Assembly: GCA_022563615.1 (NCBI GenBank)
Contig: JADFMZ010000245.1
Span: 1 to 5,289, forward strand
Origin: Planctomycetota bacterium
Lineage (GTDB): Bacteria; Planctomycetota; Phycisphaerae; UBA1845
Direction: 5' to 3'
Length of the DNA stretch: 5,289 bases
Position 1 is the stretch's first letter; each line of letters starts with the position of its first letter. The notes beneath the pieces are model-generated. The model did not search any database, had not been told where the DNA came from, and saw only the letters and a list, made by a program, of their open reading frames with translations. Both the position numbers and the translations under genes were made by a program. Shown here in pieces: positions 1-5,116 of the stretch.

Positions 1-56
1 ATACGGCGCACCCTTGCGTTCGGATGTCGTAACGGATGCGAAGTAGACGTGCGTTT

Positions 57-75
57 CACCGGTTGAAAACCGGTG
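57..75. repeat. Palindromic hairpin (CACCGGTT / AACCGGTG)
   Basis: Perfect 8-bp arms at 57-64 and 68-75 are separated by three bases (GAA), giving CACCGGTTGAAAACCGGTG. The compact GC-rich palindrome outside coding sequence resembles the short extragenic palindromes scattered in many environmental bacterial genomes. It lies downstream of the pssDE genes and may help end or protect their transcript. No T-run follows, so terminator function is only a possibility. Confidence 0.6.
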
Positions 76-129
76 CCACAAAGGTTTCTGAAATAGCCTC
101 GTAGAGACTATCTCCAATAGACCCTGAGC

Positions 130-147
130 CGCAGGCTTCAGCCTGCG
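130..147. repeat. Palindromic hairpin (CGCAGGC / GCCTGCG)
   Basis: Perfect 7-bp arms (130-136 and 141-147) flank TTCA: CGCAGGCTTCAGCCTGCG. It lies 35 bp beyond the pssE stop codon on the minus strand, where a transcript-end stem-loop would be expected, but it lacks a following U-tract. It may instead belong to a dispersed REP-like family; a genome-wide copy count would tell. Confidence 0.6.
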
Positions 148-181
148 CGACGCCTCGATGGCTGGTTATTGGGATAGGCTC

Positions 182-634
182 TTATCCGGACAGCAGCGCC
201 GCGCGAATGTCCCGGGCCAGTTCCGTCACCGTGGACGGCCCGAACGGTTTGGCCGGCCGGGCGTGGGGCAATGCCTGCTCAAGATCCTTGGGCGACTCGA
301 TCCAACAAAAATCATAGACGCGCGAAAGCTCTTTCATGAATTCGAGTTGATGGTTGTCGGCTTTGGTGGCATTAACTACGGCGATCATCGGGCGACCCAG
401 CCGGATGAACTCGCAAAGCGATCCTGTGCCGGCGTGGGTGATAATCAGGCTCGCCTGCTGTGCCCTATCTGTCAGGTTGCGATCGAACGCCACGTGCTCG
501 ATGTGCTGTGGCGGTTTTCGGGTCAGTCCCACCTGCGCCCACACATGGTCTGTGATGACCCCACGGGCGACGAGACGGTCCACCTCTTCCACCAGCTCGT
601 CAAAAAACTGGGTGCCGACCGTAACGACAATCAC
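182..634 (-). CDS. pssE: PssE/Alg13-like glycosyltransferase catalytic subunit
   Basis: This 150-aa protein corresponds to the C-terminal, nucleotide-sugar-binding half of a GT28/MurG-type transferase, as in Alg13 and bacterial PssE/Cps14G-type proteins. It should bind the UDP-sugar donor and act with the membrane-side PssD subunit at the inner face of the cytoplasmic membrane. Seen in the sequence: an opening strand with VTVGTQFFDELV (residues 4-15), the donor-site motif THAGTGSLCE (66-75), and DNHQLEF (93-99), matching the family's NHQxE element. The length is typical for the stand-alone half. The start is GTG at 634-632, which overlaps the pssD stop as GTGA; GCGGGGA about 10 bases upstream could serve as ribosome binding site. 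This arrangement suggests translational coupling and fixed stoichiometry. The donor and acceptor sugars cannot be read from sequence. The symbol is by family resemblance; Alg13-like would be equally correct. Confidence 0.88.
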   Translation of the reverse strand: MIVVTVGTQFFDELVEEVDRLVARGVITDHVWAQVGLTRKPPQHIEHVAFDRNLTDRAQQASLIITHAGTGSLCEFIRLGRPMIAVVNATKADNHQLEFMKELSRVYDFCWIESPKDLEQALPHARPAKPFGPSTVTELARDIRAALLSG

Positions 635-1161
635 AATACCGTCCCCGCAAAGGTGCAGCGCTCATACTTTGTCCGCAACGACGGCCACTGTACGTACATA
701 CGACCAGCCAGGCGAAGGTGATAGACGATCCTGCCCGTCAGCGACAAATCCTCGACGCGCGTGAGTGATTCCACAAAGACGCATCGAGCCCCATAGAATC
801 TGGCGGCCAGAAACAGCGGGATGGCCGCAGGATGACCCAGCGCCAGGATCGCCACCGGCCGGAGCCGACGAACCAGCCGAAACGCCTCGTAGAAGCTCAA
901 CGCGCACCGCGCCGAGTTGGCTATCCACCCGAGAAAACGCTTGCGAGTGGGGCCTAAATAGTGGATCGGATAGCGGTCTCCCGGGTGGGGCATGGGAAGC
1001 CGGCCTGTGCTGTGGTTGCCGGAGTGATGCCCGTACACGTACGCAAAACGGAATTCGTCGGGCGAGTATTCCTCCAAGAGACGATAGGTCTCCCGGTGCC
1101 AGCCTCCCCCGCCCAGAGTGACCAGGATGAACGGCTTTTCTTGAGTCTGCGCCGACGGCAT
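631..1161 (-). CDS. pssD: PssD/Alg14-like glycosyltransferase membrane subunit
   Basis: A protein of about 176 aa resembling Alg14 and bacterial PssD/Cps14F, the partner that anchors the Alg13/PssE half to the membrane and binds the lipid-linked acceptor. It shows a Gly-rich opening loop LVTLGGGGWHRET (residues 13-25), equivalent to the GSGGHT loop of Alg14. A hydrophobic stretch follows after GHP (109-111), then the diagnostic FVESLTRVEDLSLTG (129-143) and VQWPSL (157-162). I chose ATG at 1161-1159 because AGAAGG lies about 10 bases upstream and the family-like sequence begins right after it. A longer reading to a GTG at 1338 adds 59 residues with no family likeness. The gene overlaps pssE by four bases (GTGA), so the pair is an operon. 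No other polysaccharide genes are in view, so the pathway (capsule, exopolysaccharide or other glycan) is inferred from family only. Confidence 0.85.
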   Translation of the reverse strand: MPSAQTQEKPFILVTLGGGGWHRETYRLLEEYSPDEFRFAYVYGHHSGNHSTGRLPMPHPGDRYPIHYLGPTRKRFLGWIANSARCALSFYEAFRLVRRLRPVAILALGHPAAIPLFLAARFYGARCVFVESLTRVEDLSLTGRIVYHLRLAGRMYVQWPSLRTKYERCTFAGTVL

Positions 1162-1444
1162 AGGCTTAGCCCTTCTCGGTAGCGGGGTAGCGCAAAGGGT
1201 GGCGCAAAGATCATCTTTGCGTTTCCCGTTACGCTTCTCTTGGCGCTGCCCAATAACGCTACACATGTTATCGGCACCTATTCGGCGGCCATGAAGCTCA
1301 CTCGGGGATCGCACGTCCTCGTGTTCGCACAAGCGCACTCCTGCCCTCCCTGTCGGGTGGGTCGATAGACGTCACGCGGCCCCCTTGATAGGCTTGCTGA
1401 AGTCAATGGCCTTTGCGCAATGAACGCAAGCTGAAGCGACTGGG
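1162..1444. promoter_or_regulatory. Divergent intergenic region with CGCAAAG repeats
   Basis: This gap of about 280 bp separates the divergently oriented pssD and DUF423 genes and should contain both promoters. I could not assign convincing -35/-10 pairs. What stands out is the heptamer CGCAAAG: direct copies at 1191-1197 and 1203-1209 (12 bp apart), inverted copies at 1215-1221 and 1411-1417, and a further direct copy just inside the DUF423 gene at 1457-1463. A heptamer is expected far less than once in this length. No coding sequence is supported here; the open frames lack start signals and family likeness. Confidence 0.5.
1203..1221. promoter_or_regulatory. 19-bp palindrome, candidate operator upstream of pssD
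   Basis: CGCAAAGATCATCTTTGCG has perfect 9-bp arms around a single central C. A one-base centre makes a stable RNA hairpin unlikely and is the geometry expected of a dimeric DNA-binding protein site. It starts 42 bp upstream of the chosen pssD start. A further half-site lies at 1191-1197. Which regulator would bind it, if any, is unknown. Confidence 0.45.
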
Positions 1445-1876
1445 ATGCACGTGGAACGCAAAGCACGGATTTGGATCGGAATCGCGGCGATCAACGGGCT
1501 GATGGCGGTTGGCGCCGGAGCGTTCGGCGCGCACTTCCTCGAATCCCGACTGGATCCCCGCGCCGCGCACACGTTTGAGCTGGCGGCGCGTTACCAGATG
1601 TACCATTCCCTTGCTCTGCTGGGCATTTCCTGGCTGATCTGCAATCGTTCGTCACGGATCGTCTCGGCAGCCGCGATGTGCATGTTGGTCGGCATCGTTC
1701 TTTTTTCCGGAAGCCTCTACGGACTGAGTCTTATGGGCTGGCGATGGCTCGGCCCGGTAACGCCGATCGGCGGTGCGTTCTTGCTGCTCGGCTGGCTGCT
1801 GTTGACCATCGGCGCGCTGAAGCCTTCGCGATCCGCACTCAGCGGTACTGGTCAAGTTTCAATCCAGAAGCCCTAG
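1445..1876 (+). CDS. DUF423 (YgdD-like) membrane protein
   Basis: A 143-aa small integral membrane protein of the DUF423 family, whose biochemical role is not established. Four hydrophobic segments are visible at about residues 9-28, 53-66, 72-97 and 102-124. Family signatures include GAGAFGAH (23-30), the ARYQMYHSLALL stretch (48-59), FSGSLYGL (87-94) and TPIGG followed by LLGW (106-117). The ATG at 1445 is the first start after an in-frame TGA at 1421 and lacks a strong Shine-Dalgarno; a GTG at 1451 is an alternative. The last ten or so residues (GTGQVSIQKP) are polar and unlike the family. They coincide with the apparent edge of the IS1-like remnant, so the native C-terminus has probably been replaced by element-derived codons. 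The stop (1874-1876) lies inside the 3' end of the antisense transposase remnant. The membrane core is complete, so the gene may still work. Confidence 0.85.
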   Translation: MHVERKARIWIGIAAINGLMAVGAGAFGAHFLESRLDPRAAHTFELAARYQMYHSLALLGISWLICNRSSRIVSAAAMCMLVGIVLFSGSLYGLSLMGWRWLGPVTPIGGAFLLLGWLLLTIGALKPSRSALSGTGQVSIQKP

Positions 1877-2447
1877 CAATTCTTCGATCGTCCACACATG
1901 ATCCTCAAGTCCGAATGCAACCGCCGAGCTGGTCTTGATTGTCGAATGCACGCGGCAGAAGTTGTAGAACATGAAGAACAAGGCCACCGCGCACCAGTGG
2001 TTCTCGATCTTCTTGCGGTGAGCGTTCGTGAGCCGAGTAAACCGCCTCGTCTGAATCCGAATCGTCACGTTGTGGCGCTCGACGAAGCTTGTCGAGACGT
2101 GTTTGTGGTCCGGTAGGCCGATCTGCGGGATTTTCTTGGTGCCGTTGCACTTCCCGGGTGAGTATTTCCGCTCAGCTCCCTCGCCCCTTGTTTCGGGTCC
2201 AAAGAGTTTGATGAGCTGTGCGAAATCGACATCCGCCAGTCCGAACGCCTCTTCGACAGCACGTAGATAGCTTGCATGGCCATCGGACGTGAGTTGTACA
2301 CGGCTGACGATTCAGCCAGCAAGGTCGAGCATGAATTCGGTGGCGTCCGCCTGTCCGTGAAGCCCGACGCGGTAGCCGATGATAAGCTTGGCGTCGGCAT
2401 CCAAGGCGGTCCACGTCCAAACGTCACCCGCGCCCACTCCCGGATGC
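1844..2447 (-). mobile_element. Remnant of an IS1-like insertion sequence
   Basis: The transposase pseudogene plus a short flank at its 3' side. The left limit is placed near 1844, where the DUF423 protein stops looking like its family and GGTACTGGTCAAGTTTC begins, a plausible terminal-repeat sequence. The right limit is where transposase-like sequence ends, within about 15 bp of the PIN gene's stop codon. The other terminus and the transposase N-terminus are missing, so neither the inverted repeat nor the target duplication can be tested here. Both boundaries are approximate. Confidence 0.55.
1859..2434 (-). pseudogene. Truncated IS1-like transposase with in-frame TGA
   Basis: One reading frame on the minus strand encodes the C-terminal DDE region of an IS1-like transposase. 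In order: GDVWTWTALDADAKLI (first catalytic Asp in ALDAD), ATEFMLDLAG, then a TGA at 2314-2312, then IVSRVQLTSDGH (second Asp), STSFVERHN (catalytic Glu), and the long conserved stretch from QTRRFTRLTN through FYNFCRVHST to the TGA at 1861-1859. The internal stop falls where relatives have an Arg codon (DLA-x-R), consistent with a CGA to TGA change. The N-terminal zinc-finger/helix-turn-helix part is absent; similarity starts about 14 bp past the PIN stop codon. Truncation and a nonsense codon make it inactive. Confidence 0.8.
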
Positions 2448-2920
2448 TCAGGGTGCCGCCCAATCCTCGACTTGAAGTTCCGGGGCGACCTCGCGGATTC
2501 GACGCATACTATCACCCGACACAAGAACCAGATTCCGTTCGATCGCCTGTGCGGCGATCAAAAGATCAATCTCATCCGCCCCCAGCTTCTCGCTCGTCGT
2601 TGGATCAGGCCAACCCTCCGGCCACTTCGCACGGTGCTTTTTGGTCAGCTTCTTGCGATCAAATCTCCGCATCAGCCGCGCCTTCAGTTCACCGTAGTGC
2701 GGGGCCGTATGCTTGGTTAAGGGCGGAACCTGAAAACCATGCGTGTCGAGGAAGTCGATGGCCTCCTGGCGGGCAACGGCGGCATCGGCGGTCGTCAGAC
2801 AGCACCCGACGTTGAATTCCGCCAAGGCGAAAGGAGATACGTAGATCGGCGTACCGTCCGGGCAGGCGCGACGTCGCCGCCACACGGGCCCATGGCAAGA
2901 CATCCGCTTGCCCATTAAGT
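2448..2920 (-). pseudogene. 5'-truncated PIN-domain (VapC-like) toxin
   Basis: The sequence encodes the greater part of a PIN-domain ribonuclease of the VapC type. Visible are TPIYVSPFALAEF (the vSxxTlaE segment with its acidic residue), a charged middle region, then LGADEIDLLIAAQAIERNLVLVSGD, with the family's Asp before LLIAA and the terminal acidic GD, and finally RIREVAPELQVEDWA before the TGA. The family's N-terminal LLDTN segment with the first metal-binding Asp is missing: the coding sequence meets the IS5 inverted repeat at 2921. ATG codons further out (2939, 2948) are inside the IS, and the ATG at 2912-2910 skips the catalytic start. The first 20 or so residues in this frame (basic, RRRR) look odd. 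The adjacent frame reads LLNGQADVLPWARVAA, closer to the family, so a frameshift near 2860-2870 is possible. The cognate VapB antitoxin, normally upstream, is absent. Almost certainly non-functional. Confidence 0.72.
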
Positions 2921-2936
2921 AGTCGTCCCTGAAAAA
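2921..2936 (+). repeat. Left terminal inverted repeat of the IS5-type element
   Basis: AGTCGTCCCTGAAAAA is the exact reverse complement of 4454-4469. Just inside, the two ends diverge (C versus G at the next base). Read outward on the minus strand it contributes an ATG (2939-2937) and codons in frame with the truncated PIN gene. Confidence 0.88.
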
Positions 2937-2983
2937 CATTGAACACACTACTGTTTAAGCATGAAATGGCGTCCGATTGCGTG

Positions 2984-2989
2984 TATACT
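2984..2989 (+). promoter_or_regulatory. Possible -10 box (TATACT) for the transposase
   Basis: TATACT lies about 55 bp upstream of the chosen transposase ATG within the IS leader. It is one mismatch from the sigma-70 consensus, but I see no good -35 hexamer at the right spacing; TGAAAT at 2962-2967 (16-bp spacer) is poor. IS promoters are often weak. Treat as tentative. Confidence 0.3.
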
Positions 2990-3044
2990 TTGCAAGGGAA
3001 CCACGGACGAACGCTCGAAACCTTGCAATATTGGAACGGATTCC

Positions 3045-4376
3045 ATGAAGCCCAAACCGCAATCCCGCGACGATTTTGAACTTTTCCAGGCCCATTTCGA
3101 TCAGATCCTCAACCGCGATCACGCGTTGGTACAACTGGCTGACAAGATCGACTGGTCCCGATTCGACGTGGCCTTCGCCAACAGCTACAGCCAAGACATG
3201 GGTGCCCCGGCCAAGGCGGTTCGCCTGATGGTCGGCCTGCACTACCTCAAATACACCTTCAACGAATCGGACGAGTCCGTCGTGGATCGTTGGGTCGAGA
3301 ATGTCTATTGGCAGTATTTCTGCGGCTTCACGCACATGCAGCACGAAGCTCCGATCGATCCCAGCAGCATGAGCCGTTGGCGATCACGGGTCGGTGCCGA
3401 GCGCCTCGAGTTGCTTTTGACCGAGACGGTCGATCTGGCGGTTCGCGAGAAACAACTGCCCAAGCGTGACCTCAAGCAGGTTACGATCGACACGACCGTA
3501 CAAGAGAAGAACGTCACCTACCCCACCGACTCGAAACTGCTTTACACCGCGATTTGCAAACTCGGCCAAGCTGCCGGCGATCGCGGCATCCGACTGCGTC
3601 AGACTTACATTCGCGTGGGCAAGCGCGTGTCTATCAAGGCAAGTCGCTACGCCCACGCCAAGCAGTTCAAACGCATGCGTCGGTCGTTGCGTAAGCTGCG
3701 CACCTACGTTGGGCGCATGATCCGCGACATCGAGCGCAAGGTCATCGAGAAAGACGACGACCTGGTTGCCCTCCTGGCCAAAGCCGAGCGACTGAGAAAT
3801 CAACAGCCGAAAGATTCAAACAAGCTCTACAGTTGGCACGAACCAGAGGTGAAGTGCATCAGCAAAGGCAAGGCGCGTCAACGCTATGAGTTCGGTCAAA
3901 AAGTAGCGTTGGCCACGACCCATCGAAGCAATTGGATCGTGGCTTCGGCGTTGATGGAGGGTAATCCGTACGACGGACATACGCTCTGCGAAACGTTAAC
4001 GACCGTGGAACGTGTCACCGGCGTGGCACCTACCGATGCGTATGTTGACAAAGGTTATCGGGGTCATGGCTACACCGGATCGACGTGCGTGCATCTTGCC
4101 GGAAGTAGAATCAAAAACGCTACGCGAAGTGAACGGCGTCGCAGGCGGCGGCGAAGTGCCATCGAACCGAAGATCGGACACTTGAAAAGCGACCATCGTA
4201 TGAACCGGTGCTTCCTGGCCGGTCTGCGAGGCGACGCGACCAACGCCGTGTTGTCAGCCGCCGGGGCAAATATGCGCAAACTGCTACGGCGGTTTGTTTT
4301 TGCGCTAATCCGGTGGCTCACGGGTGCATTTGTACCGTTCAACGCCCGTCTCATCCCACTGGCACACGCTGCTTGA
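3045..4376 (+). CDS. IS5-family transposase (DDE)
   Basis: A 443-aa transposase that cuts and joins the element's ends. The N-terminal part (to about residue 125) is the DUF772-like DNA-binding domain, with DKIDWSRFD and the GAPAKAVRLMVGLHYLKYTFNESDE region. The catalytic core follows: Asp149 in VTIDTTVQEKNVTYPTD, Asp335 in AYVDKGYRGHGY and Glu374 in AIEPKIGHLKSDHRM, so the triad is present. YEFGQKVALATT (about 282-293) is also typical. A run of seven arginines (364-370) precedes the Glu motif. I prefer ATG 3045 because MKPKPQ...LADKIDW matches the usual start and a GGAACGG lies about 8 bases upstream. An ATG at 2961 would add 28 unsupported residues. The gene ends with tandem TGA TAA inside a stem-loop. 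No frameshift or internal stop is visible, so the element may be active. Confidence 0.9.
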   Translation: MKPKPQSRDDFELFQAHFDQILNRDHALVQLADKIDWSRFDVAFANSYSQDMGAPAKAVRLMVGLHYLKYTFNESDESVVDRWVENVYWQYFCGFTHMQHEAPIDPSSMSRWRSRVGAERLELLLTETVDLAVREKQLPKRDLKQVTIDTTVQEKNVTYPTDSKLLYTAICKLGQAAGDRGIRLRQTYIRVGKRVSIKASRYAHAKQFKRMRRSLRKLRTYVGRMIRDIERKVIEKDDDLVALLAKAERLRNQQPKDSNKLYSWHEPEVKCISKGKARQRYEFGQKVALATTHRSNWIVASALMEGNPYDGHTLCETLTTVERVTGVAPTDAYVDKGYRGHGYTGSTCVHLAGSRIKNATRSERRRRRRRSAIEPKIGHLKSDHRMNRCFLAGLRGDATNAVLSAAGANMRKLLRRFVFALIRWLTGAFVPFNARLIPLAHAA

Positions 4377-4388
4377 TAACGCAGCGTG
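4365..4388 (+). terminator. Stem-loop over the transposase stop codons
   Basis: CACGCTGC (4365-4372) and GCAGCGTG (4381-4388) form a perfect 8-bp stem around an 8-base loop (TTGATAAC) that contains the TGA and TAA stops. It has no U-tract, so it is not a classical intrinsic terminator. It could still end or stabilise the transposase mRNA, or shield the gene from outside transcription. Confidence 0.4.
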
Positions 4389-4453
4389 CGGTCGCTTCGG
4401 GCTGTAGCGCCCCGAATCGCCCGCGCCCGCGATGCCGGATCGGTCATTAGGGC

Positions 4454-4469
4454 TTTTTCAGGGACGACT
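4454..4469 (-). repeat. Right terminal inverted repeat of the IS5-type element
   Basis: TTTTTCAGGGACGACT is the exact inverted copy of 2921-2936. Immediately outside it, codons for ITINEQG of the kinase remnant begin. Within the IS, an ATG at 4432 reads in frame through this repeat into the PAS domain. Confidence 0.88.
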
Positions 4470-4896
4470 CATTACCATCAACGAGCAAGGCGTCATTCAA
4501 AGCATCAACCGCACGGCGGAAAAGATGTTCGGTTACGGGAGCGGCGAAATGATCGGCGAAAACATCTCCCGGCTCATGCCCAATCCGTACCGGGAGGAGC
4601 ACGACGGTTACCTCCAACATTACTCGGACACCGGCGCCAAGCGGATCATCGGTCAGCGCAGGGAACTAGTCGGACAACGCAAAGATGGGTCAACCTTATC
4701 CTCTGGATTTACATGTCAGCGAGATGCGCCTCCCAGATGGGCGGTTGTTCGCCGGCATCGTGAGCGACATCAGCGAACGCAAAAAGATGGAGGAGCAACG
4801 CCGGAAGCAACAATGGGAACTCGCCGCCGTTTCGCGGATGACCACGATCGGCGGGCTGGCCACAGCGATCGCACACGAGTTGAATCAACCTCTTAC
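4470..4896 (+). pseudogene. FixL-like PAS/histidine-kinase remnant
   Basis: The fragment encodes a PAS domain followed by the start of a histidine-kinase dimerisation domain. The PAS part reads ITINEQGVIQSINRTAEKMFGY, SRLMPNPYREEHDGYL, RIIGQRRELVGQRKDGS, then in the next frame YPLDLHVSEM and LFAGIVSDISERKK. This is the FixL pattern, including the His of HDGY (codon 4600-4602) and an Arg 20 residues later, matching the heme-ligand His and distal Arg of FixL. The H-box AIAHELNQPLT follows, with phospho-acceptor His at 4874-4876. One extra T near 4696-4697 shifts the frame; reading ACC TAT CCT restores the family sequence. The 5' end is lost to the IS5 element and the 3' end stops after LT, where IS1380-type sequence starts. 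The kinase ATP-binding domain is absent. A sensor for oxygen is inferred by resemblance; related non-heme PAS proteins share much of the motif. Confidence 0.78.
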
Positions 4897-5027
4897 CCGG
4901 AATTTCCCATTTGCCGCCTCCGATGCAGCCATCTTACCGAATCCTTGCCTGATTCCAAGACCGAACTGCGATTCTGACGAGAATGTCCGCCTCTGAACGC
5001 CAGATTTGACCCATGTTCGCTGGTCAG

Positions 5028-5068
5028 GGTGCTGCGGCGGGCGTTTTTCCGCTGCGCGGCGCAGCACC
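5028..5068. repeat. Inverted repeat in the IS1380-type end region
   Basis: GGTGCTGCG (5028-5036) and CGCAGCACC (5060-5068) are perfect 9-bp arms with a 23-base, GC-rich, partly self-complementary loop holding TTTTT. It lies about 50 bp beyond the transposase stop on the minus strand, where it could form a transcript-end structure. No T-run follows the stem on that strand. Confidence 0.5.
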
Positions 5069-5116
5069 AACCAGCCCATAGCCGGGTTTGTCATGTTTCT
5101 TGCCCTATCGCGATAT

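Larger units (their letters stand above)
1..181. other. Non-coding left edge with two hairpins
   Basis: No gene can be supported here. A short plus-strand frame is open from the window edge to a TAG at 44-46 (about 14 codons, ending ...LRSDVVTDAK). It could be the tail of a gene entering from the left, but it is too short to identify. The rest lies downstream of the minus-strand pssE gene and holds two compact palindromes, listed separately. Neither is followed by a T-run on either strand, so I do not call them classical Rho-independent terminators. Confidence 0.5.
2921..4469 (+). mobile_element. IS5-type insertion sequence with 16-bp TIRs
   Basis: A complete element of about 1.55 kb bounded by perfect 16-bp inverted repeats, AGTCGTCCCTGAAAAA at 2921-2936 and TTTTTCAGGGACGACT at 4454-4469. 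It carries one transposase gene in the orientation of the left-to-right axis. Immediate flanks (AAGT on the left, CATT on the right) are not duplicates. If the ends are taken two bases further out, the neighbours are TTAA and TTAC, close to the YTAR target of IS5 elements but still unequal. Different genes lie on the two sides, so this copy probably marks a deletion or recombination rather than a clean insertion. The exact family subgroup is not determined. Confidence 0.85.

Noticed and set aside
158..721. Plus-strand open frame of 187 codons
   Set aside because: It is antisense to pssE and the end of pssD, which have clear family motifs; its own translation has no recognisable features.
1162..1338. 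Longer pssD starting from GTG at 1338
   Set aside because: The extra 59 residues show no family likeness and run through the repeat-rich intergenic region; ATG 1161 has a good ribosome binding site.
2312..2314. TGA as a recoded sense codon
   Set aside because: TGA serves as the normal terminator of pssD, the IS5 transposase, the PIN gene and the IS1380 transposase here, so a nonsense mutation in a decaying element is simpler.
2276..2815. Plus-strand open frame of 179 codons
   Set aside because: Antisense across both the IS1-like transposase remnant and the PIN gene; no motifs.
2961..3044. Transposase start at ATG 2961
   Set aside because: The 28 added residues are Cys-rich and unlike IS5 transposases, and would overlap the likely promoter/leader; ATG 3045 begins the conserved sequence.
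4432..4977. An intact 181-aa PAS protein starting at ATG 4432
   Set aside because: Its start lies inside the IS and its second half, after the frameshift, loses all PAS likeness while the next frame carries it.
5028..5068. Rho-independent terminator for the IS1380-type transposase
   Set aside because: The stem is strong, but no U-tract follows on the minus strand and the loop is long, so only an inverted repeat is reported.
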